A stretch of 7,840 nucleotides of DNA from Myxococcota bacterium (GTDB taxonomy: Bacteria > Myxococcota > Polyangia > GCA-2747355 > JAKLHH01). Made by a program: the position numbers and the translations under genes. The notes beneath the pieces were generated by a model. It had not been told where the DNA came from and ran no database searches. It saw nothing but the letters and a program-made list of their open reading frames with translations. The stretch covers positions 1 through 7,840 of the forward strand of contig JAKLHH010000320.1 of the NCBI GenBank assembly GCA_022710245.1, read 5' to 3'. Numbering within the stretch: position 1 is the first letter of the stretch; each line of letters starts with the position of its first letter. This document shows positions 1-7,048 of this stretch, in pieces.

Positions 1-32
1 CCGATGCGTTCCTGGCGCACTTCCACCCGTGA
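1..32 (+). CDS. 3' end of an unidentified gene (partial)
   Basis: In the third reading frame the first bases read D-A-F-L-A-H-F-H-P and stop at TGA (30-32). Seven of these nine codons end in G or C, as in the real genes of the window, so this is probably the last codons of a gene that begins outside the window. The other two frames give Arg-rich peptides. Only nine residues are visible, so nothing can be said about function. Confidence 0.3.
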   Translation, partial: DAFLAHFHP

Positions 33-125
33 GCGGTGAGCCGGATCGTGTTCGTCGTCGCGACAACTGAGCTAGCAGCCAATGTCAGGAAGTGGCATGC
101 AATGGCAGAGGTCAAGGAGCCCCAG

Positions 126-305
126 ATGAACCTCTCTCTCCCCCGGCAGCTCGAAGCGTGGGTGAAGGAGCTCCGCACTCAGGAGCTGCGTCGCCAGCTC
201 CAGGTCGGTGTCGATCAGCTCGAGCGTGGCGCCTCGCGGGCCTTCGACGAGGGCGCGGTAGCAGCGATCAAGAAGTCGGGCCGCAAGCGGCGAGGCGCGA
301 GGTGA
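126..305 (+). CDS. ParD-like antitoxin, internally shortened, no toxin partner
   Basis: This encodes 59 residues. The ATG at 126 is preceded by AAGGAG (114-119) at 6 nt spacing, which decides it over the upstream GTG at 36 in the same frame. The protein opens with MNLSLP, the N-terminal strand of ParD/CopG-type ribbon-helix-helix antitoxins, followed by a short helix ending VKE. It closes with features typical of the ParD toxin-binding tail: ELRRQLQVGVDQLERG, then FDE and a basic end with IKKSGRKRR. What is normally between them (GRY-S-EVVREALRLLEE, about 25-30 residues) is absent, so the DNA-binding fold lacks its second helix. No ParE toxin follows: a GTG overlapping the stop (302-304) opens only nine codons. 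In this family the antitoxin represses its own operon and neutralises a ribosome-independent toxin. Here it is most likely a decayed orphan. The family assignment is from motif memory, not a search. Confidence 0.6.
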   Translation: MNLSLPRQLEAWVKELRTQELRRQLQVGVDQLERGASRAFDEGAVAAIKKSGRKRRGAR

Positions 306-352
306 CCGGCGAAGCGCTCCTCCGTCGGTGACGCCGCCGCACCGGAGAAGCC

Positions 353-381
353 TTTACACCCACCCCGGCCCCGTGTTTGAT
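353..381 (+). promoter_or_regulatory. Candidate sigma-70 promoter of mutS
   Basis: TTTACA (353-358, 5/6 to the -35 consensus) is followed after exactly 17 bp by TTTGAT (376-381, 4/6 to the -10 consensus). Transcription would start near 388, only a few bases before the ATG at 392. The -10 box overlaps the possible TTG start at 377, which argues against that start. This is a sequence match only. Confidence 0.5.
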
Positions 382-391
382 CCCGATCCCG

Positions 392-3061
<2,670 letters not shown>

Positions 3062-3085
<24 letters not shown>

Positions 3086-3166
3086 TCGTGTCATCACGGC
3101 TCTCGACCACGGGCAAGTGATCGTGTCATCACGGCTCTCGACCACGGGCAAGTGATCGTGTCATCA
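3062..3166. repeat. Three perfect 35-bp tandem repeats spanning the mutS stop
   Basis: Three identical 35-bp units lie at 3062-3096, 3097-3131 and 3132-3166, followed by six bases of a fourth. The first unit encodes the last seven MutS residues and the TGA. Each unit, with the first base of the next, contains the perfect inverted repeat GTGATCGTGTCATCAC (5-bp arms, 6-bp centre) at 3082-3097, 3117-3132 and 3152-3167. There are no unique spacers. The units are identical, so the expansion is recent or maintained. Confidence 0.95.
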
Positions 3167-3179
3167 CGGCTCCGAGCCG
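3167..3179 (+). terminator. Small hairpin after mutS, weak terminator candidate
   Basis: CGGCT-CCG-AGCCG forms a perfect 5-bp GC-rich stem with a 3-nt loop directly after the repeat array and 82 nt after the mutS stop. It is followed by GGGTCAAAG rather than a T-run, so it is not a classical intrinsic terminator. It may mark the end of the mutS transcript or be part of the repeat element. Confidence 0.3.
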
Positions 3180-3182
3180 GGG

Positions 3183-3199
3183 GTCAAAGTTAATTTGAC
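3183..3199. promoter_or_regulatory. AT-rich palindrome overlapping the -35 box
   Basis: GTCAAAGTTAATTTGAC has 6-bp perfect arms and a 5-bp centre, and is strikingly AT-rich for this window. Its right arm contains most of the TTGACA used as the candidate -35 of the peptidase gene, so a protein bound here would block that promoter. The alternative is a relic of a mobile or REP-type repeat. I cannot decide from one copy. Confidence 0.4.
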
Positions 3200-3223
3200 A
3201 GCGGCCGGAGTGAATCGTATTCG
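3195..3223 (+). promoter_or_regulatory. Candidate promoter of the M15-type peptidase gene
   Basis: A perfect TTGACA (3195-3200) is followed after 17 bp by TATTCG (3218-3223), a poor -10 with 3/6 matches. The start of transcription would fall about at the ATG (3232), implying a very short leader or none. The -35 is convincing and the -10 is not. Confidence 0.35.
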
Positions 3224-3231
3224 TAGGTGGA

Positions 3232-4482
3232 ATGCGGCTCCGACGCCTCCTCGCCGGACTCCTCCTCCTCGGTCTCCTCGGGCCGGGGTCCGCGCTCGCC
3301 GGTACAGGCGGCAAGCGCAAGTCCGCGGCCAAGACCAAGCAGCTCGACAAGGCGAAGCGCCGCCCGCCCGCGCTGGCGCTCGCCCCGCGTCGGCTCGCCG
3401 AGGCAGACCCGGGAGCTGCCTCCCACCCCGCCAAGAAGCGCGAATCCGCCCAGAAGCGCGAGACGAGCAAATCCAGCAGGTCGGAGAAGTCTGCGAAGGT
3501 CGTCAAGCCTGAGAAAGCCGGGAAAACTGGCAAAACAAGCAAGACCGGAAAGCGCCGCGGCAAGGCCGCTCCCGAGCCGGATCGCTTCCCGCCCTTCCGC
3601 ATCGAGTCGGTGAACACCGGCGAGAAGGCCAACCTGAAGCTCTACGACCGCAAGGGACGCACCCAGAAGGGGGCGGTGCGCAGCCTCTGGAGCCTGATGC
3701 GCTGCCACCTCACGGGGAAGCAGCGCCCGATCCACTGGCGCCTGATCCGCAACCTCTACAAGATCTCTCGCCACTACGGCGGCAAGACCATCTACCTCTA
3801 CAGCGGCTATCGCGCGAAGCGCGTGGCCTCGCTCCGCAGCAGCAACCACATCAAGGGGCGCGCGGCGGACATCCGCGTCGCCGGGGTCAGCAACCGGGCG
3901 CTCCGCGACTACCTGATGGCGAGCTACAAGCCGTGCGGCGTCGGCTACTACCCGAACGGGCTCTTCGTGCACTTCGACGTGCGGGAGAAGCAGTCGGCGT
4001 TCTGGGTGGATTACTCGGGCAAGGGCGAGAGCGCCGAGTATGCCTCTGACCCGTACGCCGTCATCCGCGGCGAGAAGACAGCGGACAAGGCGGGCAAGGC
4101 GAAGCCGAAGAAGGCCGAGAAGACCGGGCGCCCCGCGAAGGAGCCCGCGAGCGTGTCGCCAGCAGCAGGCGCGGACGAGCCCGCCGAGGCCGAGACGGGC
4201 AGCAAGACCGCCCCGGCCGACGATGAGGCGGCCGAGGAGCCGAAGAGGGCCGCGGGCAAGCCACGGCGTGCGAAGCCTACGCCGGCGGAGCCTGCCGACG
4301 ACGCGGAGGCACCTGCCGCGCCGCCCGCACCCGCCAAGAAGAGCAAGCCCACGAAGGCCAAGCCCGCCCCCGCGCCCGCCGAGGAGAGCGAGGCGCCGAC
4401 GAAGCCCGCGGCACCGAGCCAGCCCGACGAGGACGATGGGCTCGCCGGCGCGCCGCGCGGGCACAAGGACGCTCCGCCCTAG
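3232..4482 (+). CDS. Exported M15/DUF882 (YcbK-like) zinc peptidase with low-complexity flanks
   Basis: This encodes 416 residues. A Sec signal peptide (RLRR, a Leu-rich core, cleavage after ALA23) sends it across the inner membrane. Residues 24-115 are a Lys/Ala/Ser-rich linker. Residues 120-280 are the catalytic domain: IYLYSGYR (187-194), SNHIKGRAADIRV with H206 and D213, GVGYYP (236-241) and FVHFDV with H247. H-x6-D plus the later His is the zinc-ligand pattern of the M15A/DUF882 group, related to DD-/LD-carboxypeptidases that trim peptidoglycan peptides. Residues 281-416 are a Lys/Ala/Pro/Glu-rich tail with no fold visible. A role in cell-wall modification or wall binding is inferred; the substrate is unknown. 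The start is chosen for the signal peptide. AGGTGG just before the ATG is a poorly spaced ribosome site, compatible with a near-leaderless mRNA. It stands alone on its strand, 146 bp after mutS. Confidence 0.85.
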   Translation: MRLRRLLAGLLLLGLLGPGSALAGTGGKRKSAAKTKQLDKAKRRPPALALAPRRLAEADPGAASHPAKKRESAQKRETSKSSRSEKSAKVVKPEKAGKTGKTSKTGKRRGKAAPEPDRFPPFRIESVNTGEKANLKLYDRKGRTQKGAVRSLWSLMRCHLTGKQRPIHWRLIRNLYKISRHYGGKTIYLYSGYRAKRVASLRSSNHIKGRAADIRVAGVSNRALRDYLMASYKPCGVGYYPNGLFVHFDVREKQSAFWVDYSGKGESAEYASDPYAVIRGEKTADKAGKAKPKKAEKTGRPAKEPASVSPAAGADEPAEAETGSKTAPADDEAAEEPKRAAGKPRRAKPTPAEPADDAEAPAAPPAPAKKSKPTKAKPAPAPAEESEAPTKPAAPSQPDEDDGLAGAPRGHKDAPP

Positions 4483-4525
4483 CTCCACTCCCCCTGGCTC
4501 CACTCGCTCCGCCCTGGCTCTGCGC
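4471..4525. repeat. Imperfect 35-bp-spaced duplication at the peptidase stop
   Basis: GCTCCGCCCTAGCTC (4471-4485, containing the TAG stop) recurs as GCTCCGCCCTGGCTC (4506-4520), 35 bp downstream with one change. Between them, GCTCCACTC is also repeated. This looks like an older, decayed tandem duplication over the stop codon. Confidence 0.5.
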
Positions 4526-4549
4526 CCATCGTTCGTCCGGCATTCGGTC

Positions 4550-4593
4550 CGGCACGTCCGGTGTGCCGCACGAGGCGGTGAAGCACCGCCTCG
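4550..4593. other. Pair of adjacent strong hairpins
   Basis: The first is CGGCAC / GTGCCG (4550-4555 with 4563-4568; 7-nt loop). The second, starting two bases later, is CGAGGCGGTG / CACCGCCTCG (4571-4580 with 4584-4593), a perfect 10-bp stem with loop AAG. Neither is followed by a T-run. It could be a factor-assisted terminator or transcript-stabilising structure for the peptidase mRNA, a REP-like intergenic element, or a small structured RNA. The pairing itself is certain; the role is not. Confidence 0.5.
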
Positions 4594-4651
4594 CAAGCCC
4601 TCGGAAGAGCATCTGCGAAGGCGTGGCATTTCGGGTGCACCAGGCTGTGGC

Positions 4652-4834
4652 GTGGGCCAGACCGATCTCGCAGTCCGCCTCCTCGCGGGGCGCTTCCTCG
4701 AGGCGCTCCTCCCTGCGCTCCTCCCTGCGCTCCTCCCCGAGCGACGCGTGGAGTTCCTCGGCCTCGTGCAGAGCGAGCGGCAGCTCATCGAGCGGCTCAC
4801 CGACAAGGGGCCGCTGCCTGCTCACTACAAGGGT
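4652..4834 (+). pseudogene. Coding-like remnant, unidentified
   Basis: From a GTG at 4652, about 61 codons have the strong G/C third-position bias of real genes here. They read as a plausible helical protein: DLAVRLLAGRFLEALLP, then RRVEFLGLVQSERQLIERL and TDKGPLPAHY. After about 4834 the bias disappears while the frame stays open into the lipoprotein gene, and there is no ribosome site before the GTG. I do not recognise the family. It is best read as a gene fragment left after a rearrangement; a chance open frame is the alternative. A 12-bp unit within it is triplicated (LLPA-LLPA-LLPE). Confidence 0.3.
4703..4737. repeat. 12-bp tandem repeat, three copies
   Basis: The unit GCGCTCCTCCCT occurs at 4703-4714 and 4715-4726, then as 11 of 12 bases at 4727-4737. 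In the coding-like + frame it adds the four residues LLPA per unit without shifting the frame. Confidence 0.85.
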
Positions 4835-4960
4835 CGAGGTAGCAGCGAGGCTTCTGCCTGCCCACCACGAACGGAAGGCGGCCTCGAGGAGGAAACTCGC
4901 GCCCCCCTCGACAGTGGACCTCTGCGTCGCGGCCCTGATCGGTGCCGCGCCGGAGGAGCC

Positions 4961-5554
4961 ATGCGTCAGAGCCTGTCTGTCCTGATGCTCGCCTCGTGCT
5001 GCGTCGCCTCGTGCTGCGTCGCCTGCGGCTCGGGCGGCGGTGAGCTCGACCCCGCGGTCGTCAACCACCTCCCGGACGGAGACGCGCTGGGAGCAGCGGC
5101 CAGCGGGACCTACCGGTTGCGCCTGACCACGCGCGCCTGCTCCGGCGCCTGCCCGACCCTCGAGGTGCTGGGCTTCACCGTCTCGACCTGCAAGGTCGGC
5201 GGCAGCGAGACGGAGACGGTGGTCCTCACCCAGAGCGGTGGCCACCTCCGCGCCGACGTCAAGGTGAACGGCGCGCGGGTCCCGCTGCTGAGCGGCGGGC
5301 TCTTCAGCGACGGCGAGTTCGACGTGGGCGGCGCCGGTGTGGCCGACCCGCACCTGGTGGAGCCGCTGGCGACCGGCGCACTCGACTACGCGGCGCGAGC
5401 GCAGGGCACGCTGACCCCCGCCGGCCAGGTGAGCGGCGAGGTGCGGCTGCTGATCAAGGGGACGCTCCTCGGCACCAGCCTCAGCTGCCAGCTCACCGAG
5501 GAGCTCGCCGGCTCACGGGAAGCCGGCTCACGGGAAGCCGGCTCACGGGACTGA
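4961..5554 (+). CDS. Unidentified lipoprotein with duplicated lipobox
   Basis: This encodes 197 residues. The ATG has a strong ribosome site GGAGG (4952-4956) at 4 nt spacing; the frame is open far upstream, but the lipobox fixes this start. The signal sequence ends ASCCVASCCVACGSGG. It offers two good lipoboxes, LASC (Cys13) and VASC (Cys18), and a weaker VAC (Cys22), because a 15-bp unit is duplicated. After maturation it would be anchored to a membrane by its N-terminal Cys. The mature part looks beta-rich: GTYRLRL, a Cys cluster in RACSGACP and VSTCKVGG, several Gly-turn strands, and a late SLSC, so one or two disulfides are likely. I know no matching family. It ends in AGSRE-AGSRE-AGSRD from a triplicated 15-bp unit. 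Its 3' end overlaps the convergent thioredoxin-like gene by 12 bp. Confidence 0.8.
   Translation: MRQSLSVLMLASCCVASCCVACGSGGGELDPAVVNHLPDGDALGAAASGTYRLRLTTRACSGACPTLEVLGFTVSTCKVGGSETETVVLTQSGGHLRADVKVNGARVPLLSGGLFSDGEFDVGGAGVADPHLVEPLATGALDYAARAQGTLTPAGQVSGEVRLLIKGTLLGTSLSCQLTEELAGSREAGSREAGSRD
4991..5020. repeat. 15-bp tandem duplication in the lipoprotein signal
   Basis: GCCTCGTGCTGCGTC is present twice in perfect tandem (4991-5005, 5006-5020), and the next four bases (GCCT) begin a third copy. Each unit encodes A-S-C-C-V, duplicating the lipobox cysteine. Confidence 0.95.
5507..5550. repeat. 15-bp tandem repeat, three copies, at convergent gene ends
   Basis: GCCGGCTCACGGGAA occurs at 5507-5521 and 5522-5536, then all but its last base at 5537-5550. 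On the + strand it encodes AGSRE twice and AGSRD before the stop. On the - strand the TCA inside the third copy is the stop codon of the thioredoxin-like gene, so the array lies exactly where the two genes overlap. Confidence 0.95.
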
Positions 5555-6247
5555 GCGGTCAGCGGCGAGGAGCCCGCGCAGCCAGCGCTCCACGCGCGCC
5601 TCGTAGCCGCGCCCGAAGCCCCGGTTGATGTGGCGCACGCGGCCGCTCCCGTCGGCGAGGAAGGTGCACGGGTAGGTGCGCGGCTCGAACGCCTGCCGCG
5701 CCTTGCCGCCAGGATCGAGGAGCCAGCGCACGCCAGGCACGAGCCGCGCCTGCGCCGCGGCCTCGGCCGCGGGGTCGAGGGAGATGACGACGCCGAGGAC
5801 CTGCTTGCCCTCGGGGCGGCCCTGGTTCACCCGCGCGAGCACGCGCTCGAGGGTGGGGAGCTCGCGCCGGCAGGGCTCGCAGTAGCGCGAGAAGAAGCTG
5901 ATCGCCACCGCCCGGCCGCGCAGGCTGCGCAGCGGCAGCGTGCCCCCACCCACGCGCGGGAGCTCGAGCGCCGGCAGCAGCTCGCCGATGATCAGCCGCG
6001 CGCGCCCCTGCTGGGCATGGCCGCTGCTGGCGGCGAGCCCGAGGGCGAGGAGCACGAGCACCTGGAGGAAGCTCGCGCGCAGCTGGAGGACGTGGGCGGG
6101 CACCTGCAGGACGTGGGCGCGCAGCCGGAGGATCCTGCCGCGCAGCTGGAGGACGTGGGCGGGCACCTGCAGGACGTGGGCGCGCAGCTGGAGGACGTGG
6201 GCGGGCACCTGGAGGATCCTGGCGTGCAGCTGGAGGATGGGGCGCAT
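5543..6247 (-). CDS. TlpA/ResA-like thioredoxin-fold protein with repeat-expanded N-terminus
   Basis: This encodes 234 residues from the ATG at 6247. The C-terminal 150 residues are a periplasmic thioredoxin-like domain of the TlpA/AhpC-TSA group: a LELPRVGGGTLPLRSLRG lead-in, the strand AVAISFF, the active site RYCEPC (C123, C126) and the cis-proline loop TYPCTFLADG (P193, with an extra Cys194). Such proteins reduce or exchange disulfides in exported proteins or apocytochromes. A signal-peptide-like core lies at 60-78 (FLQVLVLLALGLAASSGHA). Before it are eight heptads of the type (V/I)LQ(L/V)(R/P)A(H/R), residues 4-59, which is unusual. A GTG at residue 49 (6103) would leave an ordinary signal peptide of about 30 residues and is a serious alternative start. 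The ATG abuts the duplicated stop region of the upstream gene, suggesting translational coupling. Its end overlaps the lipoprotein gene. Confidence 0.85.
   Translation of the reverse strand: MRPILQLHARILQVPAHVLQLRAHVLQVPAHVLQLRGRILRLRAHVLQVPAHVLQLRASFLQVLVLLALGLAASSGHAQQGRARLIIGELLPALELPRVGGGTLPLRSLRGRAVAISFFSRYCEPCRRELPTLERVLARVNQGRPEGKQVLGVVISLDPAAEAAAQARLVPGVRWLLDPGGKARQAFEPRTYPCTFLADGSGRVRHINRGFGRGYEARVERWLRGLLAADRSVP
6071..6238. repeat. Eight 21-bp (heptad) repeats in the thioredoxin-like gene
   Basis: Eight in-frame 21-bp units encode alternating ILQVPAH- and VLQLRAH-type heptads. A 49-bp stretch beginning at 6077 recurs exactly at 6140 (63 bp, three heptads), and GGAGGATCCTG recurs at 6127 and 6211 (84 bp, four heptads). 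This indicates higher-order duplications on top of the 21-bp unit. Confidence 0.9.
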
Positions 6248-6262
6248 CTAGGGGCGCATCTA
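6239..6262. repeat. 12-bp tandem duplication at a stop/start junction
   Basis: GGGGCGCATCTA occurs at 6239-6250 and 6251-6262. On the - strand this reads TAG-ATG-CGC-CCC twice. The first TAG ends the upstream gene, the first ATG opens only three codons before the second TAG, and the second ATG begins the thioredoxin-like gene. Confidence 0.95.
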
Positions 6263-6832
6263 GATGTCGAGCACCTCGCGGATCCGCTCGGCCAGCGCCA
6301 CGGCCCAGGCGATCCGCTCCTCGTCGTCGCCCGGCTCGGGGACGGCGTGGATCTCCAGCACGTCGTCGGCCCGCGTGCGGAGCAGCACGGCGCAGCGGAG
6401 CCCGAGCCAGCCGGGCATCGCCCGGACCACCGCGATCTGGTCACGCGGGATGGGCTCCGGTGCGAAGCTACCCCAGACGGCGGCGCCGTCCGACTCGAGG
6501 CGCAGGCCCTTGCGGGTCCAGACGTGGAGCGGCCGCGGTCCCAGCGTCCACAGCACGGTCCAGCTGGTGTCCGGGCGCGCGTCGCAGCGCGCGCCGCGCA
6601 CCCTCCAGTCGGCGCCGAGCTGCAGGAAGAGCCCCTCCGCATCATCGACGCCCATCCAGCCATCGGCCACGTCAGCGAGCACGTCGGCGCGCTCCGCCAC
6701 CAGGATCACGCGCGCGACGGAGGCATCGGCCTCGCTGGCCTGCGAGGCCAGGAGGAGCGTCGCCTGGGCGGGCACCACCTGACGGAGGCGCTGGTACAGG
6801 GCTCCGGGATCGAGCAGGGCAGGGCGAGCCAT
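6260..6832 (-). CDS. Unidentified 190-residue protein, first gene of a minus-strand operon
   Basis: The codons have the strong G/C third-position bias of real genes, which selects this strand over the open + frame opposite. There is no signal peptide or membrane segment, so the product is probably cytoplasmic. The second half alternates predicted beta strands (RPLHVWTRKGLRLES, AAVWGSF, QIAVVRAMPG, CAVLLRTRADDVLEI) and ends in a helix (EERIAWAVALAERIREVL). This strand-rich order with a terminal helix recalls PH-like bacterial domains, but that is a weak impression and I do not recognise the family. It ends TAG directly before the start region of the thioredoxin-like gene, so the two are likely cotranscribed. 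No Shine-Dalgarno precedes the ATG; a -10-like box lies six bases upstream. Confidence 0.75.
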   Translation of the reverse strand: MARPALLDPGALYQRLRQVVPAQATLLLASQASEADASVARVILVAERADVLADVADGWMGVDDAEGLFLQLGADWRVRGARCDARPDTSWTVLWTLGPRPLHVWTRKGLRLESDGAAVWGSFAPEPIPRDQIAVVRAMPGWLGLRCAVLLRTRADDVLEIHAVPEPGDDEERIAWAVALAERIREVLDI

Positions 6833-6838
6833 GTCCGT

Positions 6839-6867
6839 ATTCTATGCCCGGGCCCGCGAGGCGTCGA
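6839..6867 (-). promoter_or_regulatory. Candidate leaderless promoter of the minus-strand operon
   Basis: Reading the - strand, TCGACG (6867-6862, 4/6 to the -35 consensus) is followed after 17 bp by TAGAAT (6844-6839, 5/6 to the -10 consensus), and then only six bases to the ATG at 6832. Transcription would start at or next to the A of the ATG, which fits the missing Shine-Dalgarno. Confidence 0.45.
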
Positions 6868-6948
6868 CTGTCGGGCGGCCCCTCCGGCTGCATGATCGTG
6901 AGGCACGTGCTGGGCACCGCTGCTCGGTCGCGAGAGGCGTGTGGGCGA

Positions 6949-6978
6949 TTGTGGGGACTGGGATCAGGGTGCTAAGCT
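6949..6978 (+). promoter_or_regulatory. Weak promoter candidate for the rightmost gene
   Basis: TTGTGG (6949-6954) and TAAGCT (6973-6978) are separated by 18 bp, with only half the consensus matched in each. The -10 lies within the short inverted repeat GCTA-AGC-TAGC (6971-6981). It would give a leader of about 65 nt before the ATG at 7049. This is the best match in the divergent spacer but not a strong one. Confidence 0.25.
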
Positions 6979-7021
6979 AGCGCCGTCCCGGTCCCGGGTG
7001 GGGCGACAGGGGCGAACCACC

Positions 7022-7035
7022 GGGCCGACAGGCCC
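7022..7035 (+). other. Small hairpin just upstream of a ribosome site
   Basis: GGGCC-GACA-GGCCC is a perfect 5-bp stem with a 4-nt loop, ending three bases before the AGGAG ribosome site at 7039-7043. It could affect translation of the rightmost gene, but short GC stems arise easily by chance here. Confidence 0.3.
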
Positions 7036-7048
7036 TGCAGGAGAGAGC

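Larger units (their letters stand above)
4483..4960. other. 478-bp spacer between peptidase and lipoprotein genes
   Basis: No complete gene is convincing here. In order it holds a decayed duplication of the peptidase 3' end, two adjacent hairpins (4550-4593), an 8-bp palindrome GGTGCACC (4634-4641), a coding-like segment (4652-4834) with a 12-bp repeat, and about 120 bp without codon bias leading to the ribosome site of the lipoprotein gene. Open frames exist on both strands, but outside 4652-4834 they lack the third-position G/C bias seen in the real genes. I see no clear promoter for the lipoprotein gene. Confidence 0.6.

Noticed and set aside
36..125. Longer antitoxin start at GTG 36
   Set aside because: It would add 30 residues with no family resemblance, whereas the ATG at 126 has a good ribosome site and begins with the typical MNLSLP.
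302..331. Overlapping start of a ParE toxin after the antitoxin
   Set aside because: The GTG overlapping the stop opens only nine codons (VTGEALLRR) and shows no toxin similarity.
3190..4806. 538-residue minus-strand open frame opposite the peptidase
   Set aside because: The translation is Arg/Leu/Gly-rich without motifs. The + frame has a signal peptide and the zinc ligands, so this is a shadow.
4563..4985. 140-residue + strand open frame starting at the hairpins
   Set aside because: It has no ribosome site and lacks the codon bias of real genes; it overlaps the better supported frame and the lipoprotein start.
5630..6895. 421-residue + strand open frame with LEDVGGHLQDVG-type heptads
   Set aside because: It lies opposite two minus genes, one with a CxxC thioredoxin site and cis-Pro loop. 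The heptads are the complement of the repeats in that gene, and the frame runs straight through both gene boundaries.
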